Source: Pinibacter soli (GTDB lineage: Bacteria; Bacteroidota; Bacteroidia; Chitinophagales; Chitinophagaceae). Taken from it: 64,000 nt of DNA. The notes beneath the pieces were generated by a model, which was not told the DNA's origin, did no database searches, and saw nothing but the letters and a program-made list of their open reading frames with translations. Below, one piece after another: positions 1-8,246 of the stretch (its first letter is position 1; each line of letters opens with the position of its first letter). The stretch spans positions 2,920,533 to 2,984,532 of the forward strand of contig NZ_JASBRG010000007.1 in assembly GCF_029961145.1 (NCBI RefSeq). Direction: 5' to 3'. The position numbers were made by a program, and so were the translations under genes.

Positions 1-249
1 CAATACGCCCGCTTTGCTGCCTTCTACTATAGGCCCTGCATCAATAGAATAACCTGCGGCTACTTTTGGCAAGGTGTGGTTTTCTACAACCAATATGGTG
101 ATGCCATTTGGTAAAGTATATTTTACAGGATCTGTAATAGTGATTACCGGTGCTGGGCCCGCTTTGGGCTTTTGGGAGCGGTCTATTTTTTGTGCCATTG
201 ATGCATGGAAGATCAATGCAGTAGTGGCTATGATGAATATCTTTTTCAT
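1..249 (-). CDS. M16-family peptidase-like protein, N-terminal part (cut by window edge)
   Basis: Reading leftward from an ATG at 249, the frame is open to the window edge (83 codons). It begins with a basic stretch, a hydrophobic signal peptide and a likely cleavage after SMAQ, then a lysine/proline-rich linker and YTLPNGITILVVENHTLP, the typical opening strand of M16 (insulinase/MPP) domains. The segment that would carry or lack HxxEH lies outside the window. The next gene on the same strand is a complete M16 peptidase with an intact zinc motif. Bacteroidota often encode paired M16 proteins, one active and one not, so this is probably the partner subunit. That pairing is inference. Confidence 0.8.
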   Translation of the reverse strand, partial: MKKIFIIATTALIFHASMAQKIDRSQKPKAGPAPVITITDPVKYTLPNGITILVVENHTLPKVAAGYSIDAGPIVEGSKAGVL

Positions 250-268
250 TAATTATTTTTTCTTGTTG

Positions 269-368
269 ATGAAAATAAAAGTCAAAATTCAAAATTCAAA
301 AATGGTTGCGGTTCATCATGAACTATATGGTGCGGTCATTTTGAATTTTTACTTTTTACTTTTTACTT
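269..368. repeat. Intergenic inverted repeat, family E (ACTTTTT / TCAAAAT words)
   Basis: In the gap between the two M16 genes the left part carries repeated TCAAAAT words and the right part repeated TTTTTACT words, forming approximately inverted arms. Related stretches occur at 29397-29476, 30889-30927 and 31690-31778. The period is about 7 bases. Confidence 0.6.
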
Positions 369-373
369 ATTTC

Positions 374-1687
374 TTATTTCTTAGGCAAATAATAAAGTAC
401 AAGGCGCTGGTTCTTATTCAGGTATTTCTTCGCCACGTCGCGAATTTCTTCACGGGTAATTGAACGGATTTTTTTTAACTCCTCGTTTACCTCGTTGGTA
501 TTTTTATTGTAAGTGTATCCGTCAGAAAGATTTTCAGCTACGCCTACCATTTTGGTATTTGCACTTACGTAATCGTTTTCAAATTGATTTTGCAATTTTT
601 GATAGTCAGACTCGCTGATCAGGTCAGTTTGCAATTTCGCAACTTCTTCATCCATATCTTTCAAAAGATCTTCCAGTTTTGCGTTGCCGTTTGGTAATGC
701 AAGCGTAATGTATGCGCCATAATCTTCCAATGAATAATTGAATGCTGCTACCTGCAATGCATTCTTTTTATCGTCTACCATTTTTTTATACAAACGAGAA
801 CTCGCTCCGCCAGATAGCACTTTGCTTACCAGGCCAAGCACCTGCGCATCTCTTGTTGTGCTGCCCGGCGTTCTGTAAGCCGCGAAAACAGCAGGAATTT
901 GAATGTTCGCATCATAAGCGGTGTCGATCATTTCTTTTGTGATCGGCGCTTCTTTAATGCTTGGTTGTACTACCGGTGCACCTTTAGGTACATCAGAAAA
1001 ATAAGTTGCAACCAATTGTTTTGTTTTCTCAACGTCGATATCACCTGCGATCGTCAACACTGCATTGTTTGGAACATAGAACTTCTTGAAGAATGCCTGG
1101 AACTCTTCGAGTTTCGCTGCATCCAGATCTTCCATGGAGCCAATTGTCTGCCAGTGGTAAGGATGATTTGTGAATAAGCGTTTGAAAATTTCTTCATTGA
1201 ATTTTGCATATGGCTGATTATCTATACGCATTCTTTTTTCTTCCTTTACAACTTCGTTTTGCGTTTTTACGCCTATTTCATTTATCACCGGGTGAAGCAT
1301 TCTTTCGCTTTCCAGCCATAGGCCAAGCTCCAGTTGATTTGAAGGAAATACTTCGTAGTAAAAAGTTCTGTCTTGTGTTGTGTTGGCGTTGTTCTGGCCT
1401 CCATTGCTGGAAACGATCTTCATGAATTCGCCGCGTTTGATATTGTCAGAACCTTCAAACAACAAGTGCTCGAAGAAATGGGCAAATCCTGTGCGACCCA
1501 CTTGTTCGTTTTTTGATCCTACGTGGTACATAACAGTTACCGCAACTACAGGAGCTTTTTTATCCTGGTGGAGCACTACGTGTAATCCGTTGTCAAGATC
1601 ATATTCAACAAATTTCACCTGTTGAGCCATCGCACCGGCACCCATCAGTGCTGCCGTAGCAATAAGCATCAATTTCTTTTTGTTCAT
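374..1687 (-). CDS. M16 family zinc metallopeptidase, exported
   Basis: A 437-residue protein of the usual single-unit M16 length. Residues 1-21 form a signal peptide ending MAQQ. The inverted zinc motif HFFEH is at 70-74 (H70, E73, H74), and an acidic KEEKRMR segment near 147-153 supplies the expected third ligand (E149 or E150). An inactive-type M16_C domain follows from about 190. The family cleaves peptides in the periplasm or at the cell surface. It lies on the same strand upstream of the truncated M16-like gene, separated by a 124-base repeat-filled gap, so the two are probably cotranscribed. Substrate unknown. Confidence 0.93.
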   Translation of the reverse strand: MNKKKLMLIATAALMGAGAMAQQVKFVEYDLDNGLHVVLHQDKKAPVVAVTVMYHVGSKNEQVGRTGFAHFFEHLLFEGSDNIKRGEFMKIVSSNGGQNNANTTQDRTFYYEVFPSNQLELGLWLESERMLHPVINEIGVKTQNEVVKEEKRMRIDNQPYAKFNEEIFKRLFTNHPYHWQTIGSMEDLDAAKLEEFQAFFKKFYVPNNAVLTIAGDIDVEKTKQLVATYFSDVPKGAPVVQPSIKEAPITKEMIDTAYDANIQIPAVFAAYRTPGSTTRDAQVLGLVSKVLSGGASSRLYKKMVDDKKNALQVAAFNYSLEDYGAYITLALPNGNAKLEDLLKDMDEEVAKLQTDLISESDYQKLQNQFENDYVSANTKMVGVAENLSDGYTYNKNTNEVNEELKKIRSITREEIRDVAKKYLNKNQRLVLYYLPKK

Positions 1688-2019
1688 GTTTAGTTGATTT
1701 TTAAGCCGCTAAAACTACTAATAGTCATTTATTTATTAAACTATTTGTGTCGGGCGGCAAGCAATTATTTTTTTAATACGTCCGATTCCCAGAAAAGCTG
1801 GATTTTCCCTGAAATCGAACATTCAAACCGGCAGAAATAGGGGACGAACAGGTCAAGGCATGAAGTATAGGTCATAAAGTGTGGGTGATCGCGAATGGCA
1901 AACGGTGAATACGCTATAACGAACTCACTCCTTACAACCTGAACCTTATACCTTATACGCCTATCTTCCGCCATTCACCCGACATTAGTTATATTTGCTC
2001 TCCTTTTAAAAATCTGTAT
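1688..2019. other. Divergent intergenic gap with family J repeat
   Basis: No gene is supported here. The stretch 1857-1975 contains words such as GTATAGGTCATAAAGTG and GCGAATGGC facing CCTTATACCTTATACG and CCGCCATTCACCC, an imperfect inverted arrangement with roughly 7-base words. A related copy lies at 26417-26490. The 69-codon minus-strand frame across it is made of repeat sequence and was not accepted. Confidence 0.6.
1990..1997 (+). promoter_or_regulatory. Candidate promoter -7 box for asnS
   Basis: TATATTTG fits the Bacteroidota TAnnTTTG -7 consensus and ends 22 bases before the asnS ATG. No convincing -33 TTTG is present. Confidence 0.45.
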
Positions 2020-3459
2020 ATGTTCAACAAAAGAATTAAAGTGAAGCAATTGCTGGCCTCGGAGCAAACGGGCCATGAAGTAACAGTAATGGGTTGGGTA
2101 CGCACATTCCGTAACAACCAGTTTTTAGCGGTTAATGACGGCAGCACTAATAATAATATACAGATCGTTTTGGAATTGGGTCAGTTTGACGATGCCTTGC
2201 TGAAAAGACTTACTACCAGCGCTTCCGTTAAAGTAACGGGCGAGGTGGTTCCTTCTATGGGCAAGGGACAGAAAATTGAAATAAAAGCAAAAACACTGGA
2301 AATACTGGGTGATAGTGATGCTGAAAAATATCCTCTTCAACTGAAAAACCGCCCTAGCCTGGAATACCTGCGTGAAATTGCGCACATGCGTTTCCGTACC
2401 AACACATTTGGTGCCGTGTTCCGCGTTCGCCACTCATTGGCATTCGCTATACACAAGTTTTTCAACGAAAAAGGATTTGTGTATTTGCACACACCTATTA
2501 TTACTGCGAGCGATGCAGAAGGTGCTGGTGAAATGTTTCGCGTAACCTCTTTGCCTTTTGATGGCACGCCGCGTAACGAAGATGGTTCTGTAAATTTTAA
2601 AGAAGACTTTTTCGGAAAATCTACCAACCTTACAGTTAGTGGACAATTGGAAGGAGAACTGGGCGCTACGGCATTTGGCGAAATTTATACGTTTGGACCA
2701 ACGTTCCGCGCAGAGAATTCAAATACAGCACGTCACCTTGCCGAGTTTTGGATGATTGAGCCGGAAATGGCTTTCTCTGATTTGGAAGACAACATGAATC
2801 TTGCGGAAGAATTTATCAAATACATTATTCAGCATGCGATGGATAATAACCGCGAGGACCTGGAGTTTCTTGCACAACGCCTTGCAGAAGAAGAAAAACA
2901 AAAACCACAGGCCGAACGCAGTGAAATGGGATTGATCGAAAAATTGGAATTCGTATTGAACAATAATTTCGAACGCATTACTTATACTGAGGCGATTGAT
3001 ATTTTGTTACAATCTCCTGCGTACAAAAAGAAAAAATTCCAATACGAGGTGAAATGGGGCATTGATATGCAGAGCGAGCATGAGCGTTATTTGGTAGAAA
3101 AGCATTTCAAAAAACCGGTGATTGTTACGAACTATCCAAAAGACATCAAGGCTTTTTATATGCGCTTGAATGAGGATGGTAAAACAGTAGCGGCAATGGA
3201 TATTCTTGCTCCCGGCATTGGCGAAATTGTAGGAGGGTCACAAAGAGAGGAAAGATTGGAAAACCTTGAGGCAAGAATGAAAGAAATGCACGTTCCTGCT
3301 GATGAGCTTTGGTGGTATCTTGATACGCGCCGCTTTGGTACAGTACCACATGCAGGTTTCGGTTTAGGATTCGAACGCATGGTGCTTTTCGTTACCGGCA
3401 TGACAAATATCCGCGACGTAATCGCCTTCCCAAGAACACCAAAAACAGCAGAATTTTAA
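2020..3459 (+). CDS. asnS: Asparaginyl-tRNA synthetase
   Basis: A 479-residue class IIb aminoacyl-tRNA synthetase that charges tRNA-Asn in the cytoplasm. An N-terminal OB-fold anticodon-binding domain (about 15-115, with [20 protein letters not shown]) precedes the catalytic core. Motif 2 is seen as [19 protein letters not shown] and motif 3 as [10 protein letters not shown] near the C-terminus, followed by the [12 protein letters not shown] ending. A longer insertion near 290-320, rich in charged residues, is usual in bacterial AsnRS. The length is normal. A strong terminator follows at once, so it looks monocistronic. Confidence 0.98.
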   Translation: MFNKRIKVKQLLASEQTGHEVTVMGWVRTFRNNQFLAVNDGSTNNNIQIVLELGQFDDALLKRLTTSASVKVTGEVVPSMGKGQKIEIKAKTLEILGDSDAEKYPLQLKNRPSLEYLREIAHMRFRTNTFGAVFRVRHSLAFAIHKFFNEKGFVYLHTPIITASDAEGAGEMFRVTSLPFDGTPRNEDGSVNFKEDFFGKSTNLTVSGQLEGELGATAFGEIYTFGPTFRAENSNTARHLAEFWMIEPEMAFSDLEDNMNLAEEFIKYIIQHAMDNNREDLEFLAQRLAEEEKQKPQAERSEMGLIEKLEFVLNNNFERITYTEAIDILLQSPAYKKKKFQYEVKWGIDMQSEHERYLVEKHFKKPVIVTNYPKDIKAFYMRLNEDGKTVAAMDILAPGIGEIVGGSQREERLENLEARMKEMHVPADELWWYLDTRRFGTVPHAGFGLGFERMVLFVTGMTNIRDVIAFPRTPKTAEF

Positions 3460-3481
3460 TAACAAATATTTCATTTTGGAT

Positions 3482-3513
3482 AAAGTCCCCGTTGTCACGG
3501 GGACTTTATTTTT
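3482..3513 (+). terminator. Rho-independent terminator of asnS
   Basis: A 10-bp perfect stem, AAAGTCCCCG with CGGGGACTTT (3482-3491 / 3498-3507), loop TTGTCA, then ATTTTT. It starts 22 bases after the asnS stop. Confidence 0.92.
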
Positions 3514-3552
3514 AACTAAAGAAAGATATCATACATTCGTAAAAGCCAGAAC

Positions 3553-4701
3553 TCACCATGCATAACCGCTATTTGCATTGCCCTTTGAAGAACTTCTTGC
3601 CTCTTCCAGCATAGAAAGAAGATAGGGCTTATTTTTATCCAGTACAAGAACTCTTCGGTCCCTTTCTTTCTCTACAAATGCATAGCGACTCATTATAAAC
3701 TGCTTCTGCTGATAATAGATCTTAATATTCGTTTTGACTTCCTGCTCATTCATAGAGCGATCAACCAGTTTCCTCCTAACAAGTTCATTCCATGCATCAT
3801 TCACTCTTTTAGTATTTTGTGTATCCCATTTCATATTTGTCATTTGTAGATATTGCTCTTCTGTCAAAATTTGGTACAAATGTTCGCTTTGAAAAGGAAT
3901 AGACTGTAGCCATTTGCTGTTGTTGTCAATGTTCTGATATTGAATGCCCGCCTCTATCAGGCTGTCCAATTGATTATTCGATAGCTTGAGGGAATCACAC
4001 ATGGCTATTGTATAACCAATCTCCCCGCTCCTGTCTGCTTTGATCAATCGTTTGGCTCGCATAACAAGTCTCGCTGGAGAACCTTGTTTAATCTCGTACA
4101 ACATTGCCAAAGCTTCTGGCATATTTTTACTTTGCTTTTCTATAATATTAGTTATGGAGTCGATGCGGGTTTTAGAATAATAATCTTTGGGCGACTGATA
4201 AAAAGCATCACTAACGTAGAGGTTATTTTTTACAATCAGCATGTTATTCTTTAGCCCCTGAAAACTCATTAGTTTTGAATAATAATCAGACATTTCACTT
4301 TTTGCTTTTCCGCTATCAAGTCCCTTGGTATACTCCAACCTTAATAAGTTATCCCAATTGTTGCTTGTTTTTATAGCTACTGTTTTTTGATTTTTTAAAG
4401 CAATCAACTTTAAAAACTGTTCTTCACTTAGAGTGTTAGAAAGCCCGGCTGCTTCATATTCTTCTCTGTCAAAGTAAGGCTTTGTGTTTAAGCTTTGTAA
4501 ATTAGTTGAAAGTGCGATTAGTTTATTTTTTTGAATATCCTCCAAATGCAGATGTTTTTCATTGGATAAGGCCAAGTCGAATATTGAGTTTTCTACCTCT
4601 GTTTTTTTTTCTAAGATGGATGATTTGATTTGTGAAAACATCTTACATGGCAATAGCAAGGCGCACACTATTGCAATAACATAGTAATTAACTTTTTTCA
4701 T
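3553..4701 (-). CDS. Exported alpha-helical protein of unknown function
   Basis: A 382-residue protein with an N-terminal signal sequence (hydrophobic 6-20, ending MFSQ). The remainder is polar and predicted largely helical. It holds two related segments, about 91-141 (LSEEQFLKLIALK ... YY) and 279-331 (LTEEQYLQMTNMK ... YY), so it contains an internal duplication. No catalytic motif was recognised. It is last in a minus-strand run, 42 bases after the transglutaminase-like gene, suggesting joint transcription and perhaps a shared periplasmic role. No family name is offered. Confidence 0.75.
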   Translation of the reverse strand: MKKVNYYVIAIVCALLLPCKMFSQIKSSILEKKTEVENSIFDLALSNEKHLHLEDIQKNKLIALSTNLQSLNTKPYFDREEYEAAGLSNTLSEEQFLKLIALKNQKTVAIKTSNNWDNLLRLEYTKGLDSGKAKSEMSDYYSKLMSFQGLKNNMLIVKNNLYVSDAFYQSPKDYYSKTRIDSITNIIEKQSKNMPEALAMLYEIKQGSPARLVMRAKRLIKADRSGEIGYTIAMCDSLKLSNNQLDSLIEAGIQYQNIDNNSKWLQSIPFQSEHLYQILTEEQYLQMTNMKWDTQNTKRVNDAWNELVRRKLVDRSMNEQEVKTNIKIYYQQKQFIMSRYAFVEKERDRRVLVLDKNKPYLLSMLEEARSSSKGNANSGYAW

Positions 4702-4743
4702 TTGCGTACGTATTTTATTTTAATTCGCTTCTTATTCGGCAGA

Positions 4744-6279
4744 CTAAAACCAAACTCTTTCTCCTTCGTTTGTAATAATAAATGGACGCTCCAAACCCTT
4801 GCTATATTCCGGAACCAACAATAACAACGCATTTTTAGGAACATTTTCAAACACTAATTCCTTTGTTTGTGCGTTTGGTATTTGCGTATTGATAGGTGTC
4901 CACCGATTGTTCCAATAAAACATCGTATATTTTTTACCGGGTCTGAATATCAAATACGAGTCTTGTTGTTTTATTTGAACGATACGTCTATGCAACGTAT
5001 CGGGGCTTAGCAGGTTGCTCGAATTGCTGCCTACTGCAATCGGATTGCCCGCAGGCTGTAGTTTGTTCGCTACATAATACATGGGCAAGTAAACAACACC
5101 TTTGCTCATGTTGGTAAAAACAGCTCTATTATTTGCTGTGCGACTCCACCACACAGGCCTCCATTCAAGCCCGTTAAGAACACAGGCAAATACATAAGAC
5201 GGAGCAGATACTTTGCGGAAAAACAAGGGAATTTGAACATCCTGTACAGACCAATATTCTTTCGTTACATCTAAATAGTTTGCATTGCGTAAAACGCCAG
5301 GGGGAATATTCTTTTCATCGGTCAATGATGCTATGGTATTTTTTTGAGAGGAAAAAGTTGTACGTAGTACCTTGGCCGGTTCCCTGATTAGATCTTTTGA
5401 CGTTAGCATCCCTGTCTCTGCGGCTATTCTTTCTTTTCCACTCTCCATCGTAACTGTTGAATAATGGCTCCCGGTCGAAGTTCCCCAAAATGGTACTATA
5501 TCAACAGTAGCAGGAATGCCTTGGGAACGCAATATATATGTCCGGTAAGCCGCCATATTTTGACAGTCTCCTTCGTCATGGGTACGGAGCAAAATATTTA
5601 TCGGACCCAATATGTACTGAGGATCATTCTTAAGGTTTTTACCAGGTAGCGGAGCGATATAAGATGTAATTATATTCTTGATATCAGTTAACGATTTTGT
5701 ATTAATCCCTTTCTCAGTTGCTACCGCACCAACCGAAGAAAATTTGCTCTCGTATCGTCTTCTCCAATTTTGAAGTGGTTCTACACTCGTCCGATACGGT
5801 AATAGATATTCACAATAATCAGGAAAACTTAAAGATAAAGGTGATTGTTTCCACTTATCAAAACTGGTATTAACTTCATCTATAAGATAACTGGCAGTAA
5901 TTGTATCTGCATCATTATACACAACGCTCTCAGGGTGCAACCCTATCACTACTTTTTTAATAGAATCCACAGCATTGAGATAGTCTATATATTTGGCATA
6001 ATTGATTTCATTAATCGGTACGCGATTGCCTTTATAATCTTCCCAGTAAAAATCATTTGATGAATGGACTGCTATATTGCTTATTAGAAATTCTATCGCA
6101 CTGATCTTTTGTTTATCGCCATTTTTATAAAAATACTGTAGCGCTTTTTCAAGTTCCTTTCTGTTTTTTGTTTTTTTTAAAGCCGAAAGGATGGATGGAG
6201 AATATGCTCTTTCTTGCGCATGTGTTTTTAGTGCTATGCAAACAAAGCAAGCGACCATTAATCGAAGGGACATTTTCAT
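4744..6279 (-). CDS. Exported transglutaminase-like protein
   Basis: A 511-residue protein with a signal peptide ending THAQ (about 1-22). The central part contains DEGDCQNMAAYRTYILRSQG, with C239 in the position of the transglutaminase-core cysteine, and GSHYSTV with H272 as the likely catalytic histidine. The Asp of the triad is not obvious. The N-terminal 200 residues are helical and the C-terminal 200 look beta-rich. Members of this superfamily act as peptidases, crosslinking enzymes or inactive scaffolds, and nothing here decides among them. Its neighbours on the same strand are two exported proteins and the tandem YhcG_N gene. Confidence 0.78.
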   Translation of the reverse strand: MKMSLRLMVACFVCIALKTHAQERAYSPSILSALKKTKNRKELEKALQYFYKNGDKQKISAIEFLISNIAVHSSNDFYWEDYKGNRVPINEINYAKYIDYLNAVDSIKKVVIGLHPESVVYNDADTITASYLIDEVNTSFDKWKQSPLSLSFPDYCEYLLPYRTSVEPLQNWRRRYESKFSSVGAVATEKGINTKSLTDIKNIITSYIAPLPGKNLKNDPQYILGPINILLRTHDEGDCQNMAAYRTYILRSQGIPATVDIVPFWGTSTGSHYSTVTMESGKERIAAETGMLTSKDLIREPAKVLRTTFSSQKNTIASLTDEKNIPPGVLRNANYLDVTKEYWSVQDVQIPLFFRKVSAPSYVFACVLNGLEWRPVWWSRTANNRAVFTNMSKGVVYLPMYYVANKLQPAGNPIAVGSNSSNLLSPDTLHRRIVQIKQQDSYLIFRPGKKYTMFYWNNRWTPINTQIPNAQTKELVFENVPKNALLLLVPEYSKGLERPFIITNEGERVWF

Positions 6280-6329
6280 AATACAGGAAAGGTTGTCAAT
6301 ATTTTTTTAGAAATCTCAGGGCCGTTAGT

Positions 6330-7583
6330 TTACAACTCGGCAAACTGTCGGAAGTATAACTGCTTTACTATATTTTTGACTATTAGCTTATTGCAAGCTC
6401 CATATTTAACGGGTATATATATTGTATCAATATTAAAAACTGAGTTGCCTTTACGCGTCGATTTTCTTTCCACAGTTGTTTCCTTCTTTGCTAGTTCTGC
6501 TATTGATCGAAGCGCTTCACTTGCATGATCAAATGCGTTGCTACTAATTTTTTCTTTCAAAGCGGATTTACTCAGCCCTTCTTCTGAAATACAAAATGCA
6601 TAAAAAACAAGTTTATTAGGATCAGTGATTTCAGTTAAAAGAAATAATATTTGATCCCATCTTGCATTTTTTGCAATTTGCATAGCAGTCGTTGAATCAG
6701 GAACAACCTGAGCAAATTCAATCATTTTTAAAATATTCTTTTTTGTAAACAATTTCCCATGGGTTTGACGAAGATTGCTCATTATTTCATTTAGCGGTAA
6801 TGAACCTTTAGTATCTGTTAGATTTACAAGTTTCTTTCCAAGTTGCCAAAAAGATAAATTCATGTGGCTGTTCATCCGCTGATTTCCGTGATAAATATGT
6901 TCATCTATCATCTCATAAAGCGAATTTATAAAACGCTCTTGTGAGTCGGTTGGGGTAGCCTTTTTAGAACTATTACGATTAGTCAGCAGTAACTGCGAAT
7001 ACAAATTCAATTGTCTAATTAGATCTGTTCTGAGATGATTTCTTTCATGACTATAATATTCAGCTCTTGTGCGGGTAGTTAGCAGTGCTGTAAATGTTTT
7101 ATTTTTTAAAGCTTTGAATAAATTGTTTTCGGGGGTACTGATTTTTTTCAAAGCCGCTTCCTTTATCCGTTTTTCTAGCTCTTCAACAGACAGATTTTGC
7201 TGAACAGTTTCTTTGATATGAAAAAGCTTATCTTCAATGTCATCAACATCTAAAATAAACAAGAGATGAGACCAAGAGATAAATGATATAAATTGCTCAA
7301 TTTCTAAGTTTTCAAACTGAGTTGCAAATCGGACCATCTTCTGTAAATTGGAAAATGAAAAAGATTTTCCATAATGCTGCGAAAGCCATGTAGACAGATA
7401 TTTTATTTGTTGGTGTGAGTCTGTCAAATTTGCAGAAAGATATTCGTCGATCTTCGAACCTACTTTCCAAAACAGGAGCATCATTTCGTAATTTGCCAGT
7501 CGCACTAAATCGACTTTTCTATCCCTCACAAAAAAGGATGTTTGATCAGAATAACTGTAATTATTTGTCATTTCGATTTTCAA
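6330..7583 (-). CDS. Tandem YhcG_N (DUF1016_N) protein without a nuclease domain
   Basis: 417 residues, no signal peptide. Two copies of the DUF1016 N-terminal (YhcG_N) helical domain are visible. Copy one (about 27-140) has FWKVGSKI (38-45), FSFSNLQKMVRFA (75-87) and SWSHLLFIL (103-111). Copy two (about 217-350) has FWQLGKKL (245-252), FTKKNILKMIEFA (279-291) and RWDQILFLL (308-316). In YhcG this domain precedes a PDDEXK nuclease. Here the C-terminal tail is only about 60 residues and shows no such motif. It may be a DNA- or protein-binding adaptor; the function is unknown. A long perfect hairpin precedes the start codon. Confidence 0.8.
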   Translation of the reverse strand: MKIEMTNNYSYSDQTSFFVRDRKVDLVRLANYEMMLLFWKVGSKIDEYLSANLTDSHQQIKYLSTWLSQHYGKSFSFSNLQKMVRFATQFENLEIEQFISFISWSHLLFILDVDDIEDKLFHIKETVQQNLSVEELEKRIKEAALKKISTPENNLFKALKNKTFTALLTTRTRAEYYSHERNHLRTDLIRQLNLYSQLLLTNRNSSKKATPTDSQERFINSLYEMIDEHIYHGNQRMNSHMNLSFWQLGKKLVNLTDTKGSLPLNEIMSNLRQTHGKLFTKKNILKMIEFAQVVPDSTTAMQIAKNARWDQILFLLTEITDPNKLVFYAFCISEEGLSKSALKEKISSNAFDHASEALRSIAELAKKETTVERKSTRKGNSVFNIDTIYIPVKYGACNKLIVKNIVKQLYFRQFAEL

Positions 7584-7590
7584 ATTATTA

Positions 7591-7641
7591 GGTTACAGAT
7601 GATATTTATTTCTGCCAAGCAGATAAATATCATCTGTAACC
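7591..7641. repeat. 51-nt near-perfect hairpin (19-bp perfect arms)
   Basis: Arms 7591-7609 and 7623-7641 are perfect reverse complements. Inside them TCTGC and GCAGA add a second stem around CAA, offset by a 2-base bulge. There is no T-run on either side, so it does not look like an intrinsic terminator. It lies between the stop of the small secreted gene and the ATG of the tandem YhcG_N gene, 8 bases from the latter. Confidence 0.85.
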
Positions 7642-7664
7642 GATAGTTTAGCTTTGACTTACTC

Positions 7665-8189
7665 TCAATACATAGCAGTTTTAGATACGCTCGTAGGCGG
7701 GGGATTGCGCGGCGGTCTACCGTCCGCATATAAAAACAACTTGTTAATAAGACAATTCCAGAAAACCTGAACTGACGTTCCCGCTACATTAAAATAATTA
7801 ACATGATTGAAAAGCGTTAGCTTTCTTGTAGAAAGTCTTCCCCAAGAGTCTACGGCGGTACACTGCATTGGATCTGCAGTAATTGGATCGATAACCACAT
7901 TTTGCACTAGTCCAGTGTGTGGATCTTTTACAATTTCCGCATGAAAGAAACACCTAATATCCGGATAAGTTCCATCGGGAGAATAATCGTGCTCCATTGA
8001 AGTTTGGTATATATCTTGTGAAACCAACTCTCCATTATTATTATTCCAAGTATCGTTAAAGTTATTGCCATAATATCCTGGGTCGTAATATTGAGCAGCA
8101 GCTTCTTGCCCATAATTTTGAGAAAAGGCGTTTGATGTATAACTTAATAAAAGAATCGTAAGTAGTAGAATATATCGAAGATGTTTCAT
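7665..8189 (-). CDS. Small secreted protein of unknown function
   Basis: 174 residues with a strong signal peptide (hydrophobic 6-20, ending AFSQ). The first mature segment is rich in Asn, Tyr and Gly, and the rest looks beta-stranded with three cysteines that could pair. A proline-rich tail (RPPRNPPP) ends the protein. No family was recognised. It sits between the T9SS-sorted Sel1 protein and the YhcG_N gene on the same strand, with short gaps, which suggests a shared transcript. Confidence 0.65.
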   Translation of the reverse strand: MKHLRYILLLTILLLSYTSNAFSQNYGQEAAAQYYDPGYYGNNFNDTWNNNNGELVSQDIYQTSMEHDYSPDGTYPDIRCFFHAEIVKDPHTGLVQNVVIDPITADPMQCTAVDSWGRLSTRKLTLFNHVNYFNVAGTSVQVFWNCLINKLFLYADGRPPRNPPPTSVSKTAMY

Positions 8190-8246
8190 TGTCTAAATTT
8201 TATTTGTCAGAGAAATTGATTGTCGATGAATTTTAATAAATGCTTG

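Noticed and set aside
41..292. Minus-strand open frame overlapping the partial M16-like gene
   Set aside because: A different frame of the same strand; the M16 frame from 249 has the family sequence and a signal peptide, this one has none.
1765..1974. Minus-strand frame of 69 codons in the gap before asnS
   Set aside because: It is composed of family J repeat words, has no family match and no signal or composition of a real gene.
6330..7583. Classical YhcG-type restriction-like defence gene
   Set aside because: The nuclease domain is missing and no other defence gene is present, so a defence role is not claimed.
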